From assembly GCA_002376845.1 (NCBI GenBank), contig DFOS01000024.1, forward strand, positions 248,001-312,000: a stretch of 64,000 nucleotides of DNA, read 5' to 3'. The first letter of the stretch is position 1. Each line of letters opens with the position of its first letter. Source of the stretch: Bdellovibrionaceae bacterium UBA3535 (GTDB lineage Bacteria > Bdellovibrionota > Bdellovibrionia > Bdellovibrionales > UBA840). A model generated the notes under the pieces. That model did not search any database. It was not told the origin of the DNA and saw only the letters and a list, made by a program, of their open reading frames with translations. The translations under genes and the position numbers were made by a program. This document shows, one piece after another, positions 1 to 8,109 of this stretch.

Positions 1-23
1 CTTCGCTATGGTGGGTTGTTAAA

Positions 24-422
24 ATGATGGTTTTCTTGCTCTCATTGGTATTTGCTTTTGAAACTCAAAGCATTCTGGTAAAGGACATATCTCTAAAAGT
101 AGAGGTTGCAGATAGTGATGCTGAAAGATCACAAGGTATGATGTATCGCAAAACCTGGGGAAATATCGACGGGATGTTGTTTGTTTTTCCGCAAGAAAGA
201 AAATTGAGTTTTTGGATGAAGAACACTCTCCTTCCTATATCGATAGGTTTTTTCTCTGCTCAGAAAATACTGGTCGACATTCAAGATATGCAGGTTTTGG
301 GGCCAGAGCAAAAACCTAAAAACTACGAATCCCGAGCTCCTGCCAAGTATGCCTTAGAGGTGCCAAAGGGCTGGTTTGAAAAAAATAAGGTGGGACTAGG
401 GTCTAGATTAAAGCTGAAATAG
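24..422 (+). CDS. DUF192 family exported protein
   Basis: The 132-residue product matches the DUF192 family (PF02643). It has the family pattern around MLFVFPQERKLSFWMKNT, followed by a strand with IGFF and the C-terminal ALEVPKGW segment that precedes the last turn. DUF192 proteins are small exported or membrane-attached beta proteins without a settled biochemical role. The N-terminus has a short hydrophobic stretch (about residues 2-12) that could be part of a signal peptide. The reading frame stays open to the left edge of the window and no clear ribosome binding site precedes the ATG pair at 24, so the true start may lie upstream of the window. The family call is secure; the start is not. 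Confidence 0.85.
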   Translation: MMVFLLSLVFAFETQSILVKDISLKVEVADSDAERSQGMMYRKTWGNIDGMLFVFPQERKLSFWMKNTLLPISIGFFSAQKILVDIQDMQVLGPEQKPKNYESRAPAKYALEVPKGWFEKNKVGLGSRLKLK

Positions 423-542
423 AAGCCTAACCCTACTTAAGCCCTATTTCTATTGTCCAATATCCAACAAAATGATTTTTCTTTCAAAATACGTATGCTT
501 AAATGAATTTAGATAGATATTTAGCACCAAAGGATTGGGCCT

Positions 543-1973
543 ATGAAACAGCTATTGAAATTACTTCTCATATTATCGTTTTTTTCTATAACGTTTATTT
601 CCTGCTCTTCTAATCAGAGCGAAGAAAGTGGTGATGTTACTGCCGCTGAGGGTTTAGAGGAAGGAGATGAGTTCGCAGATGACTTCGGAGATGAATTCGA
701 TGCGGAGCTTGATGGCGAATTGGATGCCGGGGGCTCAGATGAATTAGGCTCTGACGATTTTGGTAGCGATGAATTTGCTGAAGATGATTTTGGTAGTGAA
801 GATGAGTTTGCCATTGATGATGGTGAGGACGATTTCTTTGATGATGATTTTAGCGAAGATGTTGGTGATAGCGGCGATGCCATGGCCGATACAGGGACAA
901 TGGACGATGGCGGAGATGATTTCTTTGCAGAAGATAGTACAAGCGATTCCTTTGCCGATAGCGGCTCGCTAGAGGAAGAGGCTCCTTTAGTAGAAGATAG
1001 CGGTACAGCCATGGAAGATTCTGGGGACAGTTTTGCAGATGATAGTTTTGCTGACTCTAGCGCTAGTTTTGATGATAGTTTTACAGAAGTGGACAGTGGC
1101 TTTAGTGATAGCTCCATGGCGGATAGCTCTTATGAAGAAGTGCAAGAAGAGCCTGTGCGCAAGTGGATTCCAGTAAAGAAGATGGCAACAACCCCCTTTA
1201 ATAAAGGCGGTCAGTTGTTAAATACGATTTATATCATTCGTGATGGCGATACCCTAGAATCAGTAAGCCAAAAAATATATGGAAGTGATCGTACAGCGGA
1301 TATATTGGCAGCTAATCCGCATTTAAATCGCAGCTTTAGCGTTGGGGATAAGATTTATTACAATTCTCCCAACCGTCCAAATGATAGCAATCAGATCATT
1401 ACCTATTATGAAGATGTAGGAGCGCAGCCGCAAACCTACGTATCTCAGGATGGTGATAACATTCGGGCTGTAGCACAAAGTCTGCTTGGACATCCAGAGT
1501 CGTGGAAAGAGGTTTGGGCTACGAATATGAATGTAGAATCAAAGGGAGTGATTCCTGGTGGTTTGGAGCTGCGCTATTATCCTGAGGGAATGCCAGCACC
1601 ATCGCAGGCGGTTGCCTCAAATGATATGCCGCCTCCGCCAGAAATGGAAGAGCCGGCCATGGCAGAACCAGAGATGGCAGACATTCCACCGCCACCACCT
1701 GCACCGGATATGGAAGAGCCTCAAGTGGCAGCAGGAACTGTGCAGCCTCCAGTGGTAGAACCACCACCCCCACCTCCGCCACCTGCTGTAGCACCACCAC
1801 CTCCGCCTCCACCTCCGCAACAGGCCAAGGTTACGAAAAAAGGCATGGGTGGATTGAGCAACATGAAAGTGATAGCTTTAGGTATAGTACTGATTTGTGG
1901 ATCCTTGCTATTCTTCATTTGGAAGAGAAAGCAAAATAGAAGTTCCATTAATATGGGTGAGACTCAGATCTAA
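543..1973 (+). CDS. Acidic exported protein with two LysM-like domains, Pro-rich linker and C-terminal membrane helix
   Basis: This 476-residue protein is strongly modular. Residues 1-21 form a signal peptide ending in FISC, a near-consensus lipobox. About residues 22-200 are low-complexity Asp/Glu/Ser/Gly. Two LysM-like units follow: one at about 230-275 (IIRDGDTLESVSQKIYG) and one at about 298-350 (YVSQDGDNIRAVAQSLLG). Next comes a Pro/Glu-rich linker with polyproline runs, then a C-terminal helix (about 440-460) followed by KRKQNR. LysM modules usually bind peptidoglycan. If both ends are anchored, the protein could link the outer and inner membranes through the cell wall, but this is inference. 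It recalls FimV-type proteins (LysM plus acidic region), though the order differs. It stands alone, with an intrinsic terminator directly after it. Confidence 0.75.
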   Translation: MKQLLKLLLILSFFSITFISCSSNQSEESGDVTAAEGLEEGDEFADDFGDEFDAELDGELDAGGSDELGSDDFGSDEFAEDDFGSEDEFAIDDGEDDFFDDDFSEDVGDSGDAMADTGTMDDGGDDFFAEDSTSDSFADSGSLEEEAPLVEDSGTAMEDSGDSFADDSFADSSASFDDSFTEVDSGFSDSSMADSSYEEVQEEPVRKWIPVKKMATTPFNKGGQLLNTIYIIRDGDTLESVSQKIYGSDRTADILAANPHLNRSFSVGDKIYYNSPNRPNDSNQIITYYEDVGAQPQTYVSQDGDNIRAVAQSLLGHPESWKEVWATNMNVESKGVIPGGLELRYYPEGMPAPSQAVASNDMPPPPEMEEPAMAEPEMADIPPPPPAPDMEEPQVAAGTVQPPVVEPPPPPPPPAVAPPPPPPPPQQAKVTKKGMGGLSNMKVIALGIVLICGSLLFFIWKRKQNRSSINMGETQI

Positions 1974-2001
1974 AGTCTAGTTGGTAATAAACAGGAACAA
2001 G

Positions 2002-2027
2002 CCCCATTATTTTAATGGGGTTTTTTT
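2002..2027 (+). terminator. Intrinsic terminator shared by convergent genes
   Basis: CCCCATTA and TAATGGGG form an 8-bp stem with a short T loop, followed by seven T. It ends the upstream LysM-protein gene. The T tract runs into the stop codon (2026-2028) of the convergent PilZ gene, so the two genes meet at this hairpin. Confidence 0.85.
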
Positions 2028-2400
2028 ATGTGAGTTTTTCAAAGATATCGTTCAAAACGGCTCGTCGATCTTGGCGAGTCTCCTCAATAAAGTACATAAG
2101 ATCATCGACAATTTGCACATCGCGGTTATTGCAATGATAAAACTGTACGCCAGCACCATATTGGTTCTTCCACACGATTTTTGCCGTTAAATTGCGCTCT
2201 CGCGAGCCAACCTTGAAGCGTAGGTTGATTTTTTCAGATAGATCTAGTCCATCGGTGGTGGTTTTTAAGAAGGCACCGCTTAAGCTAATATTCAAAAGCT
2301 GCCCTTGGATCTCGCGGCGACCATAAGTCTTACGAAAATCAACGCCCACATTTAAGGGAATGCGCTTAGCAGGCTTGATATCAGAGCTTAGAGTTTTCAT
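2026..2400 (-). CDS. PilZ domain protein
   Basis: The 124-residue product is essentially one PilZ domain (PF07238). Near the N-terminus is KRIPLNVGVDFR, then the hallmark NISLSGAFLKT (the [DN]xSxxG motif) and a C-terminal strand GAGVQFYH. PilZ domains usually bind cyclic di-GMP, and a GGDEF protein lies about 10 kb away. The first arginine pair expected in a canonical RxxxR motif is only partly clear, so binding is not assured. An ATG 12 nt upstream is in frame, but it overlaps the GGAGGT ribosome binding site that serves the ATG at 2400, so 2400 is taken as the start. Confidence 0.85.
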   Translation of the reverse strand: MKTLSSDIKPAKRIPLNVGVDFRKTYGRREIQGQLLNISLSGAFLKTTTDGLDLSEKINLRFKVGSRERNLTAKIVWKNQYGAGVQFYHCNNRDVQIVDDLMYFIEETRQDRRAVLNDIFEKLT

Positions 2401-2492
2401 TGCTACCTCCATCCCTATTATCGGCCAAAAATCAGAAAATTAAAAATTTCTTTAAAATTATTAATAACTTAGACCATTTTCCTGTGTCCCTT

Positions 2493-2506
2493 TGATACAT
2501 GTATCA
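2493..2506. promoter_or_regulatory. 14-bp perfect palindrome upstream of rho promoter
   Basis: TGATACATGTATCA is a perfect 14-bp palindrome that lies 24 bp upstream of the -35 box of the proposed rho promoter. Its shape fits a dimeric repressor or activator site, but no regulator can be named from sequence. It could also act on the divergent PilZ gene. Confidence 0.4.
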
Positions 2507-2530
2507 TATTGCTACGGCAAAGATTTTCAG

Positions 2531-2559
2531 TTGACTTATCGGGCAGTGCAGTCGATAAA
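2531..2559 (+). promoter_or_regulatory. Probable sigma-70-type promoter of rho
   Basis: TTGACT (2531-2536), a 17-bp spacer and GATAAA (2554-2559) match the housekeeping consensus well. The transcript would start near 2566 and leave a leader of about 75 nt before the GTG start of rho. Confidence 0.6.
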
Positions 2560-2641
2560 AGGTACACCTACTAATAGTTCTTAGTACTTCACAATATTCA
2601 AGACAGGGTTCCAATCTATTTCTATAATCAAGGAGTATTTA

Positions 2642-4168
2642 GTGTCGGAAGATACCCAACAAGAAGAAAAATCCAGCAAAACTCGTCCACGTAAAAAGGC
2701 TGTCGATCAAGAGTCTCGCTCTGACAATGATAGCTCCGAGAGATCTCCCAGAGAGCACAAGCAAAAGCGCCGCTACGGCAAAAATAGTGGGTCTCAAGGA
2801 GGGCGTAATCGCAACAACAACTCCCGTAGAGATTTAACCTCCAACATTGAGCAAAATGACTATTCTCCGCAAGAAATCGATGAGGACTTACAGGTGGAGT
2901 TAACCGAGGAAGAGAAAAAAGACCTCAGCTCAAAACATTTAAAGTCAAAAAACATTCAAGAGTTGGCAGATTTGGCGACAAAATTAGGTGTGGAAAATGC
3001 AGCCGGCTTAAGAAGACAAGATTTGGTATTTGAAATTTTAAGACGGGCAGCTAGGTTTGGCGATATATATGGAAGTGGATGTTTGGAAATCCTTCCGGAT
3101 GGTTACGGATTTTTACGCTCTCCCGATTATAACTACCTACCAGGACCAGATGATATTTATGTAAGCCCTTCGCAGATTCGCCGCATGGGCCTGCGCACAG
3201 GTGACTACGTAACGGGTACCATTCGCCCTCCTAAAGATGGCGAGCGCTATTTTGCTTTGCTAAAAATCGAGAGTCTTAACTATGAAGAACCAACAAAAAA
3301 TAAAGAAAAGATTCTTTTTGATAACCTGACCCCTCTATATCCAGAGGAAAAACTAAATCTTGAGAACGAGCCCAATAACTACACCACGCGTGTGATAGAT
3401 TTAATGGTTCCATTGGGTAAGGGGCAGCGTGCACTGATTGTGGCTCCTCCTAGAACAGGTAAAACAGTATTGATGCAAAATATCGCGAATGCGATTTCTA
3501 AAAATCATCCAGAGGTACAATTAATTGTATTATTAATAGATGAGCGCCCAGAAGAAGTTACTGATATGGCGCGTACAGTAAAAGGCGAGGTAGTCTCTTC
3601 TACTTTTGATGAGCCGCCTACTCGTCACGTACAAGTGGCGGAGATGGTTTTAGAAAAAGCCAAGCGTTTGGTGGAGCATAAACACGATGTGGTCATTCTA
3701 TTGGACTCCATTACGCGTTTGGCGCGTGCTTATAACACAGTTGTGCCGCCATCTGGCAAAATACTTTCAGGTGGTGTGGATTCCAATGCTCTTCATAGAC
3801 CGAAGCGGTTTTTTGGTGCTGCCAGAAATATCGAAGAAGGCGGTAGTTTGACCATCATATCCACCGCCCTTGTGGACACGGGCTCACGCATGGATGAGGT
3901 AATTTTTGAGGAGTTCAAAGGAACGGGTAACGCCGAAATTCATCTAGACCGCAAGCTCATGGAAAAACGTATCTTCCCTTGTTTGGACATCAATAAGTCT
4001 GGCACTCGTAAAGAGGATCTCTTAATTGATAGCGCTGATTTGAATCGTATATGGATTCTGCGCAAAGTACTGGCGCCTATGAATGTGGTGGACTCCATGG
4101 AGTTTGTTCTTGATAAGATGTCTTCAAGCAAGACAAACGCCGAATTCATTAAGCAGATGAGCGGCTAA
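2642..4168 (+). CDS. rho: Transcription termination factor Rho, with long N-terminal extension
   Basis: The 508-residue product is a full Rho helicase, the hexameric ATPase that ends transcripts at C-rich unstructured sites. About the first 95 residues are a charged, Arg/Lys/Asn/Ser-rich extension that short forms such as E. coli Rho (419 aa) lack. Then come the Rho N-terminal helical domain (about 97-140), the cold-shock-like RNA-binding domain (LEILPDGYGFLRS, about 148 onward) and the ATPase core with Walker A APPRTGKT at 268-275, plus VILLDSITRLARAYN. The GTG start at 2642 has AAGGAG upstream. Basic insertions of this kind are known in Rho from several phyla and are thought to add RNA contacts; that role here is inferred. 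Confidence 0.97.
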   Translation: MSEDTQQEEKSSKTRPRKKAVDQESRSDNDSSERSPREHKQKRRYGKNSGSQGGRNRNNNSRRDLTSNIEQNDYSPQEIDEDLQVELTEEEKKDLSSKHLKSKNIQELADLATKLGVENAAGLRRQDLVFEILRRAARFGDIYGSGCLEILPDGYGFLRSPDYNYLPGPDDIYVSPSQIRRMGLRTGDYVTGTIRPPKDGERYFALLKIESLNYEEPTKNKEKILFDNLTPLYPEEKLNLENEPNNYTTRVIDLMVPLGKGQRALIVAPPRTGKTVLMQNIANAISKNHPEVQLIVLLIDERPEEVTDMARTVKGEVVSSTFDEPPTRHVQVAEMVLEKAKRLVEHKHDVVILLDSITRLARAYNTVVPPSGKILSGGVDSNALHRPKRFFGAARNIEEGGSLTIISTALVDTGSRMDEVIFEEFKGTGNAEIHLDRKLMEKRIFPCLDINKSGTRKEDLLIDSADLNRIWILRKVLAPMNVVDSMEFVLDKMSSSKTNAEFIKQMSG

Positions 4169-4279
4169 GTATTTGAAATGATTACAAGATGCTACATGAA
4201 CCGGCTTGAAAATAGGCATTTTTCTGCTCGACAAGACTTTCTGGTTTATGTTATCAAAGCCATCTAATTGAGGTGATAT

Positions 4280-4495
4280 ATGAAAGCGGAAATTCATCCT
4301 AAATATTATGCTGATTGCAAGGTAACTTGTGTTTGTGGCAATAAATTTGAAACAGGAGCAACCGTTCCAGAAATTAAAGTGGAGATTTGCTCAGATTGCC
4401 ATCCTTTTTACACGGGTAAGCAAAAGCTGCTAGATACCGAAGGTCGTGTGGAGCGTTTCAACAAGCGTTACAAAAACTTTCAATTTCGTAAGTAG
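4280..4495 (+). CDS. rpmE: Ribosomal protein bL31 (zinc-binding form)
   Basis: This 71-residue protein begins MKAEIHPKYY and ends with FNKRYKNFQFRK, typical of bL31 of the large ribosomal subunit. It keeps the four-cysteine zinc ribbon: CVC near residue 17 and CSDC near residue 37. It is therefore the C+ type, which zinc limitation can replace by a C- paralogue in some bacteria. It sits between rho and prfA, a common arrangement, and is followed by a strong terminator, so it is probably cotranscribed with rho or expressed alone. Confidence 0.97.
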   Translation: MKAEIHPKYYADCKVTCVCGNKFETGATVPEIKVEICSDCHPFYTGKQKLLDTEGRVERFNKRYKNFQFRK

Positions 4496-4517
4496 CCAAT
4501 TCAATTTGTTTCTTTAG

Positions 4518-4550
4518 GCAGGTCTAAGTATACTTAGACCTGCTTTTTTA
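4518..4550 (+). terminator. Intrinsic terminator after rpmE
   Basis: A perfect 26-bp palindrome (4518-4543, arms GCAGGTCTAAGTA and its complement) is followed by TTTTTTATTT. It separates rho-rpmE from prfA, whose ribosome binding site lies only a few bases downstream. Confidence 0.9.
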
Positions 4551-4564
4551 TTTCTAGAGGTAAT

Positions 4565-5638
4565 ATGTTTAAACAACTTGAAGGAGTGGAGTCTCGTTTT
4601 GAAGAGTTAAACATACGCTTGCAAGACCCAGAGGTTACATCGAATCAACAAAAATATCGTGAACTCATGAAAGAGTACTCTGATTTAAAAGAAGTGGTAG
4701 ATGTTTACCGAAAATACAAACAACATTGCCAAAACCTTGCTGGAAACAAAGAAATTCTAGAAAAAGAAAAAGACCCTGAGCTTCGTGAAATGGCAAAAGA
4801 GGAGCTTGGAGACCTAGAAGAGAAAATTACGGATCTAGAAAAAGATTTGAAAGTACTGTTGTTGCCCAAAGATCCAAATGATGAAAGAAATTGTATTGTA
4901 GAAATTCGCGCAGGCGCTGGTGGTGATGAAGCGTCCTTATTTGCACAAGAATTATTTGAGGCCTACTGTCACTATGCAAAAAGCTTTGGTTGGAAAATAG
5001 AAATACTTTCTATCTCCCAGGGCAATGTAGGTGGTTATAAAGAAGTATGTGCGATGATAAGCGGAGATAAGGTTTACTCCCGTTTGAAATTCGAAAGTGG
5101 TGTACACCGTGTACAGCGAGTACCTAAAACAGAGACTCAAGGGCGCGTGCATACTTCAACAATTACAGTTGCCGTTCTGCCAGAGGCTGACGAAGTCGAT
5201 GTTGATGTGAATCCGGCCGATGTTCGTGTGGATGTTTACCGTGCCAGTGGAGCTGGTGGGCAACATGTAAATACGACCGACTCCGCTGTGAGGCTTACGC
5301 ACATACCAACAGGTATTGTGGTAAGTTGCCAAGATGAGAAATCGCAACATAAAAACAAAGCAAAAGCATTTAAGGTCTTGTACGCACGAATTTTGCAAGC
5401 ACTACAGGAAGAGCAGGTGCAAGAGGCTTCCGATGCACGATTAACTCAAATAGGTACAGGGGATCGCTCAGAAAGAATTCGTACTTACAATTTCCCCCAA
5501 ACACGCGTAACGGATCACCGCATTGGCTACACAACACACGCGTTAAATGAAATTATGCAAGGGGATATGTCAATTATCGTTGAGCCTGTTATCGCCCACT
5601 TTCAGGCAGAAGCCTTAAAAGCTCAGGGACAAGTATGA
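4565..5638 (+). CDS. prfA: Peptide chain release factor 1
   Basis: This 357-residue protein is RF1, which releases the nascent chain at UAA and UAG. The GGQ catalytic motif is at 231-233 within SGAGGQHVNTTDSAVR. The stop-codon recognition motif PxT appears as PKT (187-189), in the slot where RF1 rather than RF2 has PxT. Length and N-terminal coiled-coil domain are normal. The stop overlaps the ATG of prmC (ATGA), so the factor and its own methyltransferase are translationally coupled. Confidence 0.97.
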   Translation: MFKQLEGVESRFEELNIRLQDPEVTSNQQKYRELMKEYSDLKEVVDVYRKYKQHCQNLAGNKEILEKEKDPELREMAKEELGDLEEKITDLEKDLKVLLLPKDPNDERNCIVEIRAGAGGDEASLFAQELFEAYCHYAKSFGWKIEILSISQGNVGGYKEVCAMISGDKVYSRLKFESGVHRVQRVPKTETQGRVHTSTITVAVLPEADEVDVDVNPADVRVDVYRASGAGGQHVNTTDSAVRLTHIPTGIVVSCQDEKSQHKNKAKAFKVLYARILQALQEEQVQEASDARLTQIGTGDRSERIRTYNFPQTRVTDHRIGYTTHALNEIMQGDMSIIVEPVIAHFQAEALKAQGQV

Positions 5639-6492
5639 TTTTAAAAGAGGTACATGAAAAAAGTATCCAGCATTTTCAAAAAATAGGTATTCCCAGCGCA
5701 AGATTGGATGCAGATCTTTTATTGGCTCATGCCCTGGATTGTGAGCGCATTGATTTGTACACACGTTTTGATTCTCCATTAAATGAAAATGAGATTCAAA
5801 AGTGCCGAGAGCTAATTCGTAGGCGAAGTAAAAAAGAGCCCATTGCCTATATTCTTGGTAGCAAGTCTTTTTTCAAGTCAGAATTTCTAGTAGAACCAGG
5901 AGTATTAATACCTAGGCCAGAAACAGAGCTGATGGTGGAAAAAGCCCTGGAACTTGTTGATAAAGACGAGGAATATTGCATTGTCGATTTAGGCTGCGGA
6001 AGTGGCTGTATAGGGCTAAGCTTATTACAAGAATTGGCTTCGGCAAGTTTGATTGCCGTGGATCTATCAGAAAAGGCTTTGGAAATCACAAGAAAAAATG
6101 CAGAGCGTTTGGATTTATTAGATCGTGTGGATTGCCGACAAATGGATCTCTATGAAGAGAGCCTAAATCTAGATTCAGCAAAAAAACATATCGTAGTTAT
6201 GAATCCGCCTTATATAGCAAAGGATGATAAGCATATTACAGAAGATGTTTTAGACTTTGAGCCTAATGAGGCTTTGTTTGCCCCGGAACAGGGCTTGGCA
6301 GCCTACAAAACGTGGCTTGCCAATATCCAGCCACAAATACAAAAAGATGATTTTTTGCTAGCAGAATATGGTTGGCAACAAAAAGATCAGCTAAGACAAA
6401 TATTAGATGCGCAAGGCTGGAAAGAAATTCATTTCTTTAAAGATTTAGCTGAGCACGATCGCTACTTTTTAGTAAGGAATCAAGATGGATAA
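5635..6492 (+). CDS. prmC: Release factor glutamine methyltransferase PrmC
   Basis: The 285-residue product has the PrmC/HemK layout. A helical N-terminal domain is followed by a Rossmann-type SAM domain with VDLGCGSGCIGLSL (about 117-130) and the glutamine-binding NPPY motif at 190-193. It methylates the Gln of the GGQ motif of release factors, which fits its overlap with prfA upstream. Its 3' end overlaps murA by 8 bp. Confidence 0.96.
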   Translation: MILKEVHEKSIQHFQKIGIPSARLDADLLLAHALDCERIDLYTRFDSPLNENEIQKCRELIRRRSKKEPIAYILGSKSFFKSEFLVEPGVLIPRPETELMVEKALELVDKDEEYCIVDLGCGSGCIGLSLLQELASASLIAVDLSEKALEITRKNAERLDLLDRVDCRQMDLYEESLNLDSAKKHIVVMNPPYIAKDDKHITEDVLDFEPNEALFAPEQGLAAYKTWLANIQPQIQKDDFLLAEYGWQQKDQLRQILDAQGWKEIHFFKDLAEHDRYFLVRNQDG

Positions 6493-7744
6493 GATGATTA
6501 TAAAAGGCGGAAAGGCCTTGAATGGAAATGTACAAGTTAGTGGGGCTAAAAATTCTGTATTACCATTATTATTCTCGACCCTATTAGCAGAAGGAGAGCA
6601 TTGTTTTTATAATGTACCGAAATTATCTGATGTATACTCCGCGATTAAGTTGCTAGAAGCCTTTGGCGTGGAAACAGAATGGAAAGACGATGCTTTGTTA
6701 ATTCGTGTTGGACCACTTAAAGCGGTAGAAGCCCACTATGACATTGTCAGAAAGATGCGTGCTAGCATCTTGTGTATGGGGCCGCTACTAGCTAGAACCG
6801 GCGAAGCAAGTGTTAGCTTGCCTGGTGGATGTGCCATAGGATCTAGGCCGATAGATTTGCACCTAGAGGCCTTTCAGCAAATGGGTGCCGAGCTTGAAAA
6901 CCAAAGTGGTTATGTAAAGGCGAAGGCAAAACCTTTAAAGGGTGCGCAAATTCTATTTGATATAACCACTGTTGGTGGAACCGAAAATGTATTGATGGCA
7001 GCCGCACTTGCCGAGGGAACAAGCGTTTTAGAAAATGCTGCTAAGGAGCCAGAGATAGTGGACTTGGCAAACTATTTAAATAAAATGGGTGCCAATATTA
7101 AGGGTGCTGGTAGCTCCATTATTACTGTGGAAGGAGTCAAACAGCTTAAGGCAAATGAGCACCATGTTATTCCAGATAGAATCGAGGCGGGAACCTTATT
7201 AATTGCTGGGGCAATTAGTGGGGGACAAGTAAAGGTAGAAAAATGTCGCCCAAAAGATATCGAAACCCTCATTTTAAAACTTCGAGAAGCTGGGTTTAAG
7301 TTGAATGAGGGTGAAGACTGGGTAGAAATTTTCCCACAAAAATCCTGGCGCGCTGTGGATGTGACCACAGCGGCTCACCCGGGGTTTGCTACGGACTTGC
7401 AGGCCCAATTTATGGCTCTAATGACATTGGCTGAGGGCACCTCCGTAATAAGCGAAACCATTTTTGAAAATCGTTTTATGCATGTTCAAGAATTGGTGCG
7501 AATGGGCGCAAATATTATACCCAAAACACGAGTTGCAGTGGTGCGAGGCAAGGCTGGGTGCTTGAAGGGCGCGCCAGTCATGGCAACTGACCTTAGGGCT
7601 AGCGCCTCTCTTATCCTAGCAGCGCTGGCAGCTGAGGGAACAACGGAAGTCCTAAGGATTTACCATTTAGATCGGGGCTATGAAAAACTAGAAGAAAAGC
7701 TAGCCCGCTTAGGAGCAAAGATCGAGCGCGCAAAAGAATCCTAG
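6485..7744 (+). CDS. murA: UDP-N-acetylglucosamine 1-carboxyvinyltransferase MurA
   Basis: The 419-residue product is MurA, the first committed enzyme of peptidoglycan synthesis (enolpyruvyl transfer from PEP to UDP-GlcNAc). The active-site loop LPGGCAIGSRP carries the catalytic Cys (C116), so it is the fosfomycin-sensitive Cys type. The early K22/N23 pair in SGAKNSVLP is present. It is the last gene of the prfA-prmC-murA overlap chain. Confidence 0.97.
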   Translation: MDKMIIKGGKALNGNVQVSGAKNSVLPLLFSTLLAEGEHCFYNVPKLSDVYSAIKLLEAFGVETEWKDDALLIRVGPLKAVEAHYDIVRKMRASILCMGPLLARTGEASVSLPGGCAIGSRPIDLHLEAFQQMGAELENQSGYVKAKAKPLKGAQILFDITTVGGTENVLMAAALAEGTSVLENAAKEPEIVDLANYLNKMGANIKGAGSSIITVEGVKQLKANEHHVIPDRIEAGTLLIAGAISGGQVKVEKCRPKDIETLILKLREAGFKLNEGEDWVEIFPQKSWRAVDVTTAAHPGFATDLQAQFMALMTLAEGTSVISETIFENRFMHVQELVRMGANIIPKTRVAVVRGKAGCLKGAPVMATDLRASASLILAALAAEGTTEVLRIYHLDRGYEKLEEKLARLGAKIERAKES

Positions 7745-7776
7745 ACCCTAGGCTTTGTAGTTTCTATAATGAAGCT

Positions 7777-8109
7777 ATGACATGCATTTTTTGTAAAATT
7801 ATTCAAAAAGAGATTCCTGCAAGCATTGTTTTTGAAAATGAAAATGTATTGGCTTTTAAAGATATTTCTCCAAAGGCTAAGACACATTTATTATTTATTC
7901 CCAAACAACATATTGAACGTTTGGACGACATAAACAATGAGAACGAAGAAATTATTGCGCAGCTGTATTCGGCAATCATTGAGTTTGCAAAGAAAAATGA
8001 TTTTATCGAGTCAGGCTACCAATGCAAAATTCATGTTGGCGCTGGTGGAGGGCAAGAGGTCTTTCACTTGCATATACACTTTTTATCACAAAAAGCTCTA
8101 AATGGTTGA
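7777..8109 (+). CDS. HIT family nucleotide-binding hydrolase
   Basis: This 110-residue protein belongs to the histidine-triad family, Hint branch. It has CIFCKIIQKEIPA at the N-terminus, DISPKAKTHLLFIPK in the middle and the triad FHLHIHFL (H97, H99, H101) at the C-terminus. Hint enzymes hydrolyse nucleoside phosphoramidates and aminoacyl-AMPs. Two cysteines near the start (C3, C6) may bind zinc with a histidine, as in other Hint forms. The gene overlaps the next gene by 8 bp. Confidence 0.93.
   Translation: MTCIFCKIIQKEIPASIVFENENVLAFKDISPKAKTHLLFIPKQHIERLDDINNENEEIIAQLYSAIIEFAKKNDFIESGYQCKIHVGAGGGQEVFHLHIHFLSQKALNG

Noticed and set aside
614..1117. 167-residue Ser-rich open frame on the minus strand
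   Set aside because: It is the antisense shadow of the Asp/Glu/Ser-rich low-complexity part of the LysM-like protein.
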